NCBI GenBank assembly: GCA_963799975.1
Contig: CAWCZF010000006.1
Location: 2,170,001-2,234,000, forward strand
DNA from: Actinoallomurus sp963799975
GTDB taxonomy: Bacteria; Actinomycetota; Actinomycetes; Streptosporangiales; Streptosporangiaceae
DNA length: 64,000 bases
Direction: 5' to 3'
The notes below the pieces were generated by a model that saw only the letters and a list, made by a program, of their open reading frames with translations, made no database searches and had not been told where the DNA came from. The position numbers and the translations under genes were made by a program. Positions 8,618 to 18,123 of the stretch are shown piece by piece. Positions within the stretch are counted from its first letter, which is position 1; every line of letters begins with the position of its first letter.

Positions 8618-11047
8618 TTGCGCGTTGATGTCTTTTCCGGGTTAACGAAGACGGCGGCGGGAGTCGCCGTCTGCGGCCTCGTGCTCGCCGGCGCGGCCGC
8701 GGCCGGCGATTCGGCGGCGTCCGCGACACCGGCGACGTCGGTACTGATCAGCGAGGTATACGGCGGCGGCGGCAACTCCGGCGCCACCTACACCAACGAC
8801 TTCATCGAGCTCACCAACCGCGGCGGACGGCGGCCGTGAGCGTGGACGGCTGGTCGGTCCAATACCACTCCAGCGGCGCGACCGGGGCGTGGCAGGTCAC
8901 CCCGCTCAGCGGGTCGATCGCGCCCGGCGGGCTCTACCTGGTCGGCGAGGGAAGGGCGCCGGCGGGACACAGGCCGCTGCCCACGACGCAGGCGTCCGGC
9001 ACGATCGCCATGTCCGCGACCGCCGGCACCGTCGCGCTGGTCTCCAGCGGAACCGCGCTGACCTGCTCGGACTCGGCCGCGTGCCAGAGCGCCTCGGTCG
9101 ACCTCGTCGGCTACGGCACCGCGGCCATCCGGGAGACCGCGCCCGCCGCGGGCGCGTCCAACACCGCCTCCGCGCAGCGGAACGCGGGCGCCGACAGCGA
9201 CGACAACTCCGCCGACTTCAGCGGCGCGGAACCCGACGCCCGGCGCGGCGAACACCGTGCGGCGGAGGCGGAGGAGGCGGCACCGAGCCCGGCCCGCTGC
9301 GCATCCACGACATCCAGGGCGCCGAGCTGGCTCTCGCCGCACGACGGCGAGCACGTCACCGGGGTCCCCGGCATCGTCACCGCGATCCGCTCCTCGGGCA
9401 GCAGCCGCGGCTACTGGATCCAGGATCCGTCGCCGGACGCGGACCCGGCCACCAGCGAGGGCGTCTTCGTCTTCACCTCCTCGCCGGGCGTTGCCGTGGG
9501 CGACTCCGTCCTCGTCGCGGGCACCGTCAAGGACTTCTACCCGCTGTCCAGCGGCGACACGGTGCCCACGACCTCCAACCTGTCAGTGACCGAGATCGGC
9601 ACGCCCGGAGTGACCGTGCTCTCCCACGGCGACCCGCTGCCCTCGGCCGAGGTCATCACGCCGGCGACGGTCCCGGACGCGTACGCCCCGGACCTCGGCG
9701 GCGGGAACATCGAGTCGACGCCGATCACCCCCGCCCGCTCGGCCCTGGACTTCTGGGAGTCGCGCGAGGGCATGCGCGTGGAGGTCGACGACGCACGTGT
9801 GGTCGGCCCGTCCAACGACTTCGGCGAGCAGTACGTCACGACAAAGCCCGACCAGGACCGCACCTACCGCGGCGGCACCGAGCTGCTCGCCGAGAACGCC
9901 GTGCCCTCCGGCCGGATCGAGGTCACCACGACCGACGGGAGCGACCCGGGCGTCTCGGTCGGCGACGTGTTCGAGGGCGCGACCGCCGGACCGGTCGACT
10001 ACTCCCAGTTCGGCGGCTACACGATCGCGGCGGCGCAGCTCGGCGCGGTACGGCACGGCGACCTGCCACCGGTCGTCGCGACCCCGCAGAAGGCCGGACA
10101 GCTCGCGGTGGCGACGTACAACGTGGAGAACCTCGCCCCCGGCGACCCGGACACCAAGTACGCGCGGCTCGCGCAGGGCGTGGTCACGAACCTGGCCACG
10201 CCGGACATCGTCGCGGTCGAGGAGGTGCAGGACAACAGTGGCGCGACCGACGACGGCGTCGTCGCGGCCGACCAGACGCTGACCAAGCTGACCGCGGCGA
10301 TCGTCGCGGCCGGCGGCCCGCGGTACGACTGGCGCGAGATCGACCCGGTCAACGACCAGGACGGCGGGCAGCCCGGCGGCAACATCCGAGTGGTGTTCCT
10401 GTTCAACCCGGCGCGCGTGTCGTTCACGGACCGGGGCGACGCCTCGGTGAACCGCTCGACCACCCCGACGGCCGTCGAGACGCTCAAGGGCAAGCCCGCA
10501 CTCAGCGCTGTCACCGGGCCGGATCGACCCGGCGAACGCCGTGTGGAACTCCAGCCGCAAGCCGCTCGCGGGCGAGTTCCGGTTCCGGAACAAGACCGTG
10601 TTCGTGGTCGCGAACCACTTCGACTCCAAGCTCGGCGACCAGAACGCGGACGGCCGCTTCCAGTTCCCGGCCCAGTCGTCGGCGGTGCAGCGGGCGGGCC
10701 AGGCCGAGGCGGTGCACGACTTCGTCGGCCAGATCCGGCAGGTGGACAAGGACGCCGACGTGGTCGTGCTCGGCGACCTGAACGACTACCAGTTCAGCCC
10801 CGCGCTCAAGGCGCTGAAGACGGGCGACACCTCGGGTACGGGCAAGGCGATCCTGACCGACCTGATCACCACGCTCCCGAAGAAGCAGCGCTACACCTAC
10901 GTGTTCGACGGGATCTCCGAGGTGCTCGACCACATTCTGGTGACCCGGCGGGTGGACGTCGTGGAGTACCAGGTCGTGCACGTCAACGCCGAGTACGCCG
11001 ACCAAGCGAGCGACCACGACCCGCAGGTCTTGCGGCTGAGGCCGTAG
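8618..11047 (+). pseudogene. secreted LTD/endonuclease-exonuclease-phosphatase nuclease, frame-disrupted
   Basis: An extracellular nuclease of the ExeM/NucH/YhcR type. The likely start is TTG at 8618 after GGAGG; the N-terminus (LTKTAAGVAVCGLVLAGAAAAG) is a signal peptide. Order of parts: lamin-tail domain (ISEVYGGGGNSGATYTNDFI, 8740-9240), a glycine linker of seven glycines (about 9257), an OB-like region (VTGVPGIVTAIRSSG to about 10080), then the nuclease domain with ATYNVENLAP, DIVAVEEVQDN, NHFDSKLGD, VVLGDLNDYQ and SDHDP, holding the metal and catalytic residues. Frame changes near 8822, 9235, 9330 and 10515 break it without loss of homology. It is likely to degrade extracellular DNA/RNA for phosphate or biofilm control. 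Real function depends on whether the breaks are errors. Confidence 0.8.
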
Positions 11048-11058
11048 CGGGTCATCGG

Positions 11059-11096
11059 CGCGGGCGGGCGGGGCGGATCCATCCCGCCCGCCCGCG
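11059..11096. terminator. bidirectional terminator between nuclease and phospholipase
   Basis: A perfect 14-base inverted repeat (CGCGGGCGGGCGGG, 10-base loop, exact complement) lies in the 54-base gap between two convergent genes, so it can serve both. Confidence 0.75.
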
Positions 11097-11101
11097 TCGG
11101 C

Positions 11102-12130
11102 TCAGCCGCGCGGCAGCACCTGGGACAGCACGTCGGGCAGGCCGTACCAGTCGCACGACGCGATGCTCGCGTGGTCATGGGCGAGCAGCGCCACCCGTGC
11201 CTTGGCGTCGGCCACCGGCGGGTTCACGTCGTCCAGCGCGGGCGACACGTTGTGCGCGTCGGTCATGGTCAGCAGGTAGTGGTTGGTGTCGTACCAGGAG
11301 GTGTCGACGCCCGCGACGTACGTGGCGGCGTCGCCGTCGAAGACCACGAACCAGGGGCGGATGCTCGCGTCCGTGTACTGCGCGCGCGGGTCGCCGGCGA
11401 GCGCGCCCAGCACCGTGGGGAACGTCGTGGCGGTGGCGACGTGACCCGCGGCGTAGAGGTTCTTCAGGTACGTGGCGTACTCCACGTCGGTGTGCAGCGT
11501 GTCGGTCGGGTTGGCGAGTTCCACCGTGCCCGGGGTGACGTACACGATGACCTTGCCGGCCAGCGCGGACCGGCTCGGCCAGGCGTTCGCCTTGGCGGCC
11601 GCGTCCAGCGTCGAGCGGCCGCCGAGCAGGTCGGCGGGCCGGAAGAGCAGGTTGCCGAGGTGGGCGTTCACGTCGGCGTCGAACGCGCTCGGCCCCATCC
11701 CGTAGTTGTTCTGAAAGCCCGCCTTCAACTCCACCTTGACGAAGATCGGGCCCTTGGCCGGATGCGCCGCCAGCCAGTACTTGATGTCGTCGAGGCACGA
11801 GCCGAGGTCCTTGTTGGCGCTGCCCGTGTAGATGTCGGCCGGGCTGGAGGCGTTGACGCAGTTGTTGTCGTTGCTGGTCAGCTTGTCGTGGCTGACCTTC
11901 CACTCGTGGGTGAAGAAGTCGTCCCAGACATCGAGTTCGACCATGGACGCGCCGGCGTCGAGGGCCTTGGCCAGATAGGGGAAGGCGGTCTTGGTGTAGG
12001 TGTTGTGAATGCCGACGACGGTGGACTGCGCAACGGTGGTGGTGTCCGCGCGTGCCGAGGCGGCCGGCCATACGAGGGCCGTCATCGCGACGGCCGCCAG
12101 GCTTCGGCGGATCATCCGTTTGAACAGCAT
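11102..12130 (-). CDS. secreted phosphoinositide-type phospholipase C
   Basis: A member of the Ca2+-dependent PI-PLC-C1 family, which cleaves the head group from phosphatidylinositol-type lipids by a TIM-barrel two-histidine mechanism. The ATG at 12130 lies four bases after GGGAGG (a TTG three bases earlier is less likely). A signal peptide (RSLAAVAMTALVWPAASARA) implies export. The first catalytic histidine is in VVGIHNTYTK, the metal-binding ELDVW follows, and the second histidine is in VSHDKL. The length of 342 fits the family. It is convergent with the secreted nuclease, and both may serve nutrient, especially phosphate, scavenging. A strong palindrome lies upstream. Confidence 0.85.
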   Translation of the reverse strand: MLFKRMIRRSLAAVAMTALVWPAASARADTTTVAQSTVVGIHNTYTKTAFPYLAKALDAGASMVELDVWDDFFTHEWKVSHDKLTSNDNNCVNASSPADIYTGSANKDLGSCLDDIKYWLAAHPAKGPIFVKVELKAGFQNNYGMGPSAFDADVNAHLGNLLFRPADLLGGRSTLDAAAKANAWPSRSALAGKVIVYVTPGTVELANPTDTLHTDVEYATYLKNLYAAGHVATATTFPTVLGALAGDPRAQYTDASIRPWFVVFDGDAATYVAGVDTSWYDTNHYLLTMTDAHNVSPALDDVNPPVADAKARVALLAHDHASIASCDWYGLPDVLSQVLPRG

Positions 12131-12245
12131 CAAGCCTCCCGGGAGGGCAGCGGTGAATCTGCGGGGGTGGTCGATTCACGCAACCGGGAAGCTAAACCGG
12201 GTGTGCCGGACTGTGAAGCACTTTTGACAGAACAATTCGCTATCG

Positions 12246-12267
12246 ATTGTTGACGATAGTCAGCAAT
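12246..12267. promoter_or_regulatory. 22-base palindromic operator upstream of phospholipase C
   Basis: Arms ATTGTTGAC and GTCAGCAAT (one mismatch) flank GATA. The form TTGTTGAC-N4-GTCAACAA is typical of GntR/FadR-type sites. It lies about 115 bases upstream of the phospholipase start in an AT-rich patch, with TTGACA just next to it on the other strand. No GntR gene is nearby. Confidence 0.5.
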
Positions 12268-12327
12268 TAAGTCATGGAGCCGGAGCCGCGAGCTCCCGGC
12301 ACTGACGGCCGGCGCCGTTCGGCGGCC

Positions 12328-13599
12328 CTAGTGGAAGCGCGAGCTGGGCACGGGCCCGGGCGAGTTCACCTGGTCGCGTACGCCGGTCGCCCACTCCCCC
12401 GCGACCGCGGCCGCGAACCGGGCCGGCTCCTCGTCGGGGTCGGCCGGCGTCGTGCCGTCTCCCGGGTCGGGTTCGCCGTCCGCTCCGGCGATCCGCGCGG
12501 CCAGCAGCTCGGCGGGCCGGTCGTCGGCGGGCTCCCTCTCGGCGGAGCCGTCCGCGGTCACGCGTGGCTTCGCGCCCCACGGCGGGACGACGACCTGGTG
12601 GAGGAAGGTGGACACGTCCGCCGCGACGTACGGCTCGGTCCAGCAGGTGGCGTGCTCGTAGAGCAGCTGCCCGGGCGGCCGCGCGGCCAGCTCCCCGGCG
12701 ACGTCGCCCGCCCCGCCGAGGTCGTAGGCGATGACCACCGTGTCCGGCCGTCCGGTCTCGAACGGCACGTACGGCAGCCCGAGGACCTCGGCCGCCGCGA
12801 GCCCGAGGATCCGGCTGGACCGGTCCGGCAGCAACGAGACCGTACGCGGCCGCCGTCCGGTCGCCGCCAGGATCACCTGGAGGCGGTGCAGGCCGTACCG
12901 GCAGTGCTCGTAGTCGTCCTGGGTGTAGGCGTACCGTCCGGTCATCCCCGCGTCGAAGCCGTAGGGCGACATCGTGCCGAGGAGGCCGCCGGTGATCACG
13001 AACTGCCAGCCGCGCAGGTCCCGCCCGTCGAGCGGCGTGGCGGTACGCGCGGCCGCGGCACGTGCGAGCATGCGCGTGACCCGCTCGTGCGCGCGTGCCC
13101 AGTAGGGGTCGCGCGGGGCCGTGAGCCGCTCCCCGTGGCGCACGGCCGTGGCGAGATCGCCGGCCAGGACGGCGTTGACCACCAGCAGGTAGCGGTGCGG
13201 CCAGTCCTCCAGCCTCGCGTCGCGCTCCTCGAGCAGCCGCACCGCCTCGCCGTGCCGCTCGCCGGCCTCGAGGGCGACGACGAGCTCGGCGAGGATGTCG
13301 AGCGAGCGCGGCTTGAGGCGCAGCGCCTCCGCGAGCGCCGGCACCGCGAGGTAGTCGGCACCGTGCTCCATGCAGGCGTACCCGAACGCGTAGAGGGCCT
13401 TCGCCTTGCCGGGCTTGGCGGCCAGCGCCGAGGACGCCTGGGTGAGGTCGTCGAATCCCATCATCGCGGCGGCGCGCCCGGCGGCACGCGCCAGCTCGGG
13501 CAGGGTGAGGCGCCCGGCGGCGAACCGCAGGTGCCGCATGGCCCCGGGCAGGTCGCCGGCGTCGAGCAGCTCCCGCGTACGGTCCGCCTCGGCACTCAC
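12328..13599 (-). CDS. TPR-containing protein of unknown function
   Basis: A 423-residue soluble protein. The start GTG at 13599 lies five bases after GGAGG; a longer frame to 13638 lacks a site. Residues about 1-190 form helical repeats of TPR type (AKALYAFGYACMEHG, AVPALAEALRLKPRSLDI, RHGEAVRLLEERDARL). The second half has a region resembling a phosphoribosyltransferase or Rossmann-like fold (SRILGLAAAEVLGLPYVPF, DTVVIAYDLGG) and ends in an acidic, proline-rich tail. No catalytic motif is certain. It has no signal peptide and no operon partner; the next gene is divergent. It is not the PknG kinase that usually follows GlnH, although PknG also ends in TPRs. Confidence 0.7.
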   Translation of the reverse strand: MSAEADRTRELLDAGDLPGAMRHLRFAAGRLTLPELARAAGRAAAMMGFDDLTQASSALAAKPGKAKALYAFGYACMEHGADYLAVPALAEALRLKPRSLDILAELVVALEAGERHGEAVRLLEERDARLEDWPHRYLLVVNAVLAGDLATAVRHGERLTAPRDPYWARAHERVTRMLARAAAARTATPLDGRDLRGWQFVITGGLLGTMSPYGFDAGMTGRYAYTQDDYEHCRYGLHRLQVILAATGRRPRTVSLLPDRSSRILGLAAAEVLGLPYVPFETGRPDTVVIAYDLGGAGDVAGELAARPPGQLLYEHATCWTEPYVAADVSTFLHQVVVPPWGAKPRVTADGSAEREPADDRPAELLAARIAGADGEPDPGDGTTPADPDEEPARFAAAVAGEWATGVRDQVNSPGPVPSSRFH

Positions 13600-13694
13600 G
13601 GCGTCCTCCAGGTTCGATGCCGGTCCACGACCGTACACTGACCGGACGAAATCACACCGCGACGGTCACCCGGTACGCGGTGAAGGAGGGCTCC

Positions 13695-13817
13695 ATGGCG
13701 ATCTTCACGACCCGGGCGGCGGCCGCCGAGGAGTTCGTCGCCGGCGACCCGTTCGTCGTGAACGGGGTAGTGATCTCCTGGACCCTTCGCGAGTGGAACG
13801 AGGTCCTCGCGCCCTGA
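13695..13817 (+). CDS. truncated YciI-like protein
   Basis: A 40-residue frame starting four bases after GGAGGG. Its sequence (TRAAAAEEFVAGDPFVVNGV, ending ISWTLREWNEVLAP) matches the C-terminal half of YciI-family ferredoxin-like proteins, which are normally about 90-100 residues. The N-terminal half, including the family's catalytic-type His/Asp region, is not visible upstream in any frame. It is either a remnant with a fortuitous ribosome site or a genuine mini-protein. It precedes the oxidoreductase gene by 40 bases on the same strand. Confidence 0.5.
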   Translation: MAIFTTRAAAAEEFVAGDPFVVNGVVISWTLREWNEVLAP

Positions 13818-13857
13818 GACGCGGGGCGCGCCGCCCGACAGATGAGGAGCAGAGTTG

Positions 13858-14868
13858 ATGCGGACACGTGAGGTTCATCTCGCCGCGCGGCCGGAGGGCC
13901 TGCCGAAGCCCGAGGACTTCGCGATCATCGACGCCGAGCTGGCGCCGCCCGGCGACGGCGAGGTTCTCGTACGCAACCTCTTCATGTCCGTCGACCCGTA
14001 CATGCGCGGGCGGATGAACGACGCGAAGTCCTACGTCCCGCCGTTCCGGCTGAACGAGGCGATGACCGGCGGCGCGGTCGGCGAGGTGGTCGAGTCCCGC
14101 TCACCCGCGCTCGAGGTGGGCGACGTCGTCCTGCACGACCTCGGCTGGCGCGAGTACGCCCAGGCGGACGCGGCGCGCTTCCGCAGGCTCGCCCCGGTGG
14201 ACGGCGTGCCGCTGTCGGCCTACCTCGGCGCGCTCGGGATGCCCGGCATGACCGCGTACGTCGGCCTCCTCGACATCGCCGGGATGAAGGAGGGCGACAT
14301 CGTCTTCGTGTCCGGCGCGGCCGGGGCGGTCGGCTCGGCGGCGGGCCAGATCGCCCGGCAGCGCGGCGCGGCGAAGGTCATCGGCAGCGCCGGCTCGGCG
14401 GACAAGCTCGCCTACCTCACCGAGACCCTCGGCTTCGACGCCGCGTTCGACTACAAGACCGGCCCGGTACGCGACCTGCTCACCCGCGCGGCGCCGGACG
14501 GCATCGACGTCTACTTCGACAACGTCGGCGGCGACCACCTGGAGGCCGCCATCGACGCCTTCAGGACGAACGGCCGCGCCGCGCTGTGCGGTGCGATCTC
14601 GGCCTACAACGCGACCGAGCCGCCGCCCGGCCCCCGCAACCTCGCGAGCGCGATCGGCAAGCGGCTCACGCTGCGCGGCTTCATCGTGACCGACCACAAC
14701 GACCGGTACGCCGACTTCCAGCGCGACATGGGCGGCTGGATCCGCGACGGGAAGGTCACCTTCGAGGAGACCGTGGTCGACGGCGTCGAGAACTCCGTGG
14801 ACGCGTTCCTGGCGATGCTGTCCGGCCACAACCTCGGCAAGATGCTCGTACGGCTCACGACTCCCTGA
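13858..14868 (+). CDS. NADP-dependent MDR-family oxidoreductase
   Basis: A zinc-independent medium-chain dehydrogenase/reductase of the leukotriene B4 12-hydroxydehydrogenase/curcumin reductase type, which reduces alpha,beta-unsaturated carbonyls with NADPH. The ATG at 13858 is eight bases after AGGAG. The N-terminal GroES-like domain carries the family signature MSVDPYMRGRM. The nucleotide-binding loop is SGAAGAVGSAAGQIA, followed by DVYFDNVGGDHL. The length of 336 is normal. It overlaps the end of the convergent ArsR-like gene by 14 bases. It probably detoxifies reactive enones; substrate unknown. Confidence 0.9.
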   Translation: MRTREVHLAARPEGLPKPEDFAIIDAELAPPGDGEVLVRNLFMSVDPYMRGRMNDAKSYVPPFRLNEAMTGGAVGEVVESRSPALEVGDVVLHDLGWREYAQADAARFRRLAPVDGVPLSAYLGALGMPGMTAYVGLLDIAGMKEGDIVFVSGAAGAVGSAAGQIARQRGAAKVIGSAGSADKLAYLTETLGFDAAFDYKTGPVRDLLTRAAPDGIDVYFDNVGGDHLEAAIDAFRTNGRAALCGAISAYNATEPPPGPRNLASAIGKRLTLRGFIVTDHNDRYADFQRDMGGWIRDGKVTFEETVVDGVENSVDAFLAMLSGHNLGKMLVRLTTP

Positions 14869-15784
14869 GCAGCCGCAGGCCGAGCGGGGTCGCCACGTGG
14901 CTCACCGCCTTGCCCGTACGGCGCGTGGTGACCAGGCCCGCGGCCCGCAGGGTCTTGGCGTGCGCCGAGGCCGACGCCGCGCTGATTCTCAGCTTGAGCG
15001 CCAGCTCGCCGGTCGTACGGTCCTCGACGAGCAGTTCGAGCGCCGCGGCACGGGTGCGGCCGAGCAGGGCGGCGAGGGCGTCGCCGGGTTCGGTGTCGAT
15101 CAGCGGCACCGGCGTGAGGGCCGGGTAGAGGAAGAGCATCGAGCCGTCCGAGTGCGTGCCGATCATCGGGCGACCGGTCCAGAACGCCGACGGCATCAGC
15201 GTCAGGCCGCGGCCCGCCGGCGCGTGCTCGGTGTCCTCGGGGACCTCGACCTCCAGGGTCGTGCCGGTCCAGCGCGAGCCGGGGTAGAGGCCGGCCAGCG
15301 CCGCTCCGACGCCGCGCTCGGCCAGGTGCCGGCGCCGCCAGGCGAGGTCGGAGTCGAAGCTCGCCTGGAGCCGCTGCCGCTCACGCGCGATGACCACGTC
15401 GTACGCGCCGCGCATCGCCTCCTCCAGGGTCCGCCACGCCTCGCGGTCGCGGCCGGCCAGGTTCCGGGCGAACGGCGTGGGCGGCGAGGTGCGGACCAGT
15501 TCGGAGCGCGCGTAGGCGGGCGGCGTGGACAGGACCGCGTCGATGCCCTCCTCCAGGCCGTCGCTGAACGGGTCGAGGAACAGCGGGCCCGCGGCGTTCG
15601 GCGGGACGAGCGCCAGCAGCGCGTTCGCCTCGCGCGGCAGGTGTAAGCGCCGGGCCCAGCGGGCGAACACCGCGTCGTCGCGCTGGTAACTGGCCAGGGC
15701 GAGGCTCAGCTCCATGAGCGGCGCCGGCCGGTCGGCGAACCGTACCGCCAGCAGGTCCTCGGCGGTGAAGGGCATTCGGAGCAC
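14855..15784 (-). CDS. ArsR-like winged-helix transcriptional regulator
   Basis: About 309 residues. The long N-terminal domain is of the kind found in actinobacterial DUF5937-type regulators (MPFTAEDLLAVRFADRPAPL). The C-terminal winged helix (about 240-309) reads LLVEDRTTGELALKLRISA then SAHAKTLRAAGLVTTRRTGK, with the recognition helix and wing of ArsR proteins. The start is GTG at 15784 after AAAGGTG; an ATG at 15775 is an alternative. A long open extension further upstream is antisense to the secreted-protein gene and not real. No metal-binding cysteines were seen, so it is unlikely to be a metal sensor. It is convergent with the MDR oxidoreductase. Confidence 0.82.
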   Translation of the reverse strand: MLRMPFTAEDLLAVRFADRPAPLMELSLALASYQRDDAVFARWARRLHLPREANALLALVPPNAAGPLFLDPFSDGLEEGIDAVLSTPPAYARSELVRTSPPTPFARNLAGRDREAWRTLEEAMRGAYDVVIARERQRLQASFDSDLAWRRRHLAERGVGAALAGLYPGSRWTGTTLEVEVPEDTEHAPAGRGLTLMPSAFWTGRPMIGTHSDGSMLFLYPALTPVPLIDTEPGDALAALLGRTRAAALELLVEDRTTGELALKLRISAASASAHAKTLRAAGLVTTRRTGKAVSHVATPLGLRLLRES

Positions 15785-15883
15785 GAGCGCACCTTTCGGC
15801 CTGGGCCTAAACCATGGCGCCCCGGGACGAGCCGCACCGACGATGCAGGCGATCTCAGGCAATCTCGTCCCGAAAGGCAGGCT

Positions 15884-16423
15884 ATGCGCCGAGTATCCAC
15901 CATCGTCGCGGTCGCGAGCGTGAGCATCGCCCTGATCGCCCCGGCCGCCGGTGCGGCCGAACAGACCGCCACCACACACGCGGCCACACAACACGGACAG
16001 GGCGCCTGGACCCCCTTCCGCACACAGCCGTTCGACTCGCCGGACGACTGCGCGTTCACCATCCACGGCGACATCGTCGAGGACCAGGAGGAGGTCCGTG
16101 TCGACTCGACGTACCCGGACGGCTCGACCCGGGTCGAGGAGTTCCGCGGGCCGCTCGTGATCCGCTTCACCAACACCTCCACGGGCCGGTCGGTCGTCCG
16201 CGACGTGTCCGGGTACGCGCTGCTCCACTTCGGCCAGGGCGGGGGGTCCACGTGGTTCGTCGATGGCGGCGCCGGCATCGGCGTGCCCGTGGGCAACAAG
16301 GCGACCGCGCCCGGCTCCTACATCGTGCGCGGCCGGTTCGTGCTCCGGCTCGCACCGGACGGCACCCGCGACATCCATCCCCTCCACGCGCACGTGGAGA
16401 ACCTCTGCACGACGCTGGCCTGA
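15884..16423 (+). CDS. secreted protein of unknown function
   Basis: 179 residues. The ATG follows GAAAGG by six bases. A classic signal peptide (STIVAVASVSIALIAPAAGA) is followed by a beta-rich domain with two cysteines (DDCAFTIHGDI near the start and VENLCTTLA at the end), which could form a disulfide closing the fold. Glycine-rich turns (LLHFGQGGGSTWF) are typical of small secreted actinobacterial proteins. No enzyme motif is visible. It is divergent from the ArsR-like gene, which could regulate it. Confidence 0.7.
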   Translation: MRRVSTIVAVASVSIALIAPAAGAAEQTATTHAATQHGQGAWTPFRTQPFDSPDDCAFTIHGDIVEDQEEVRVDSTYPDGSTRVEEFRGPLVIRFTNTSTGRSVVRDVSGYALLHFGQGGGSTWFVDGGAGIGVPVGNKATAPGSYIVRGRFVLRLAPDGTRDIHPLHAHVENLCTTLA

Positions 16424-16435
16424 GCCGCGGCACGG

Positions 16436-16468
16436 GTCGCGGCCGTCCACAGGGGTGACGGCCGCGAC
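16436..16468 (+). terminator. hairpin terminator after the secreted-protein gene
   Basis: A perfect 12-base inverted repeat (GTCGCGGCCGTC, 9-base loop, exact complement) followed by TTT, 13 bases after the stop codon. Confidence 0.75.
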
Positions 16469-16523
16469 TTTCCCGCTATGACTGACTTGCCTCATTTGTC
16501 CGCACGAGAGACGATCGATACTG

Positions 16524-16537
16524 ACTGACGGATCAGT
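16524..16537. promoter_or_regulatory. TetR-type operator before the FAD oxidoreductase
   Basis: ACTGACGGATCAGT has perfect 5-base arms (ACTGA/TCAGT) around CGGA and abuts the ribosome site AAGGAG of the oxidoreductase. The convergent downstream gene encodes a BetI-like TetR regulator, a natural candidate to bind it. Confidence 0.5.
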
Positions 16538-16550
16538 AAGGAGTCGCCTC

Positions 16551-18122
16551 GTGTACGACGTCCTCGTGATCGGCGGCGGGCACAACGGCCTCGTGGCCGC
16601 CGCCTACCTGGCCAAGGCCGGCCTGAAGGTGTGCGTCTGCGAGGCGCGCGACGTCGTCGGCGGCGCGGCGGTGAGCGAGCACCCGTTCGGGCCCGGCTAC
16701 ACCGTCACCTCGCTGTCCTACGTCGTCAGCCTGCTCCCGCCCGCGCTCGTCCGCGACCTGCGCCTGGAGCGGCACGGCTACCACGTCTACCCGCAGGGCC
16801 CCTACTTCGCCCCGCGCGCCGACGGCGGCCACCTGCGGCTGCCCGACGACCCGGCGCGCCGCCGGGAGGAGATCGAGCGGTTCTCCTCCAAGGACGCCGT
16901 CGCGTACGAGCGCTGGGACGCCTGGATGGGCGAGCTGGGCGGCATCCTCGGGCCGCTGCTCGACCAGATACCGCCCAAGCTCGGCTCGCGCCGTCCCGCC
17001 GACATCCTCGGGCAGGCCGGGCTGCTGCGCACCCTGAAGAACGTCGACGTACGCTCGGCGGTCGACGTCACCCGCATCCTCACCGACAGCATCGCCGACC
17101 TGGTCGAGGACCACTTCGACTCCGACGCGATGCGCGGGATGCTGTCGGTGTCGGGCGTGATCGGCACCTGGGCGGGGCCGCGCTCGGCCGGCACTGCGTA
17201 CGTCATGCTGCACCACCACGTGGGCGAGACGACGTGGGGCTTCCCGCGCGGCGGCATGGGCGGGGTGACGCAGGCGCTGGCCGGAGCGGCCAAGGAGTTC
17301 GGCGCCCAGGTCCGCACGTCCGCGCCGGTCGCGCGGATCGGCGTCCGCGGCGGGCGGGTCACCGGCGTCACGCTGGAGTCCGGCGAGGAGCTGACCGCGC
17401 GCACCGTCATCACGACCGCGCACCCGGCCATCTCGTTCCTGCGGCTGCTGGACCGCCGCGACCTGCCGGAGGACTTCGTCGGCGACATCGAGCGCTGGCG
17501 GACCCGCAGCGGCACCGTCAAGATCAACCTGGCCGTGGACCGGCTGCCGGAGTTCCGCGGGATCTCCGGCCTGGACCCCGAGGTGCACGGCGGCACGATC
17601 GTGCTCGCCGAGTCGCTCGACGACGTCGAGGGCGCGTTCCAGGACGCGGCAGCCGGGCGGCCCGCCGCGCTGCCGTTCGCCGACGTCTGCATCCCGAGCG
17701 TCTTCGATGACTCCCTCGCGCCCGAAGGACAGCACATCGTCTCGATGTTCACCCAGTGGGTGCCGCACACCTGGCACGACGCACAGCCGGCGGCCGAGCT
17801 GGAGGCGTACGCGGATCGCGTGGTGGCGCGGATGGAGGCGGTCGCGCCGGGGTTCACCTCGTCGGTGCTGCACCGCCAGGTGATCGGCCCGTACGACATG
17901 GAGCACGAGTACCACCTCATCGGCGGCAACATCTTCCACGGCGAGCTGACGCCGGGCCAGATGTTCCACGCGCGGCCGGCCGCGGGTTACGCGGACCTGC
18001 GCACGCCGATCGCCGGGCTCTACCAGGCGGGCTCGGCCACGCACGGCGGCGGCGGCGTCACCGGGGTGCCCGGCCGCAACGTCGTACGCCAGGTGCTGCG
18101 GGACCGGCGGCGACGCCGGTGA
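16551..18122 (+). CDS. phytoene-desaturase-like FAD-dependent oxidoreductase
   Basis: 523 residues; GTG start seven bases after AAGGAG. The N-terminal dinucleotide-binding motif is VLVIGGGHNGLVAAAYLAKA, followed by the acidic residue of CEARDVVGGAAVS. The C-terminal FAD motif is GLYQAGSATHGGGGVTGVPG. This pattern is that of the carotenoid-desaturase/PYROXD2 group of amine-oxidase-fold flavoproteins. No carotenoid or amine pathway genes are adjacent, so the substrate is open. The gene is followed within two bases by the convergent TetR regulator, and a TetR-type palindrome lies at its promoter, suggesting repression by that neighbour. Confidence 0.85.
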   Translation: MYDVLVIGGGHNGLVAAAYLAKAGLKVCVCEARDVVGGAAVSEHPFGPGYTVTSLSYVVSLLPPALVRDLRLERHGYHVYPQGPYFAPRADGGHLRLPDDPARRREEIERFSSKDAVAYERWDAWMGELGGILGPLLDQIPPKLGSRRPADILGQAGLLRTLKNVDVRSAVDVTRILTDSIADLVEDHFDSDAMRGMLSVSGVIGTWAGPRSAGTAYVMLHHHVGETTWGFPRGGMGGVTQALAGAAKEFGAQVRTSAPVARIGVRGGRVTGVTLESGEELTARTVITTAHPAISFLRLLDRRDLPEDFVGDIERWRTRSGTVKINLAVDRLPEFRGISGLDPEVHGGTIVLAESLDDVEGAFQDAAAGRPAALPFADVCIPSVFDDSLAPEGQHIVSMFTQWVPHTWHDAQPAAELEAYADRVVARMEAVAPGFTSSVLHRQVIGPYDMEHEYHLIGGNIFHGELTPGQMFHARPAAGYADLRTPIAGLYQAGSATHGGGGVTGVPGRNVVRQVLRDRRRRR

Positions 18123-18123
18123 G

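Noticed and set aside
12328..13599. TPR protein as PknG
   Set aside because: It has no rubredoxin cysteines and no kinase motifs; only the TPR part is comparable.
15785..16585. N-terminal extension of the ArsR-like gene to 16585
   Set aside because: It is fully antisense to the secreted-protein gene, and a good GTG with a ribosome site exists at 15784.
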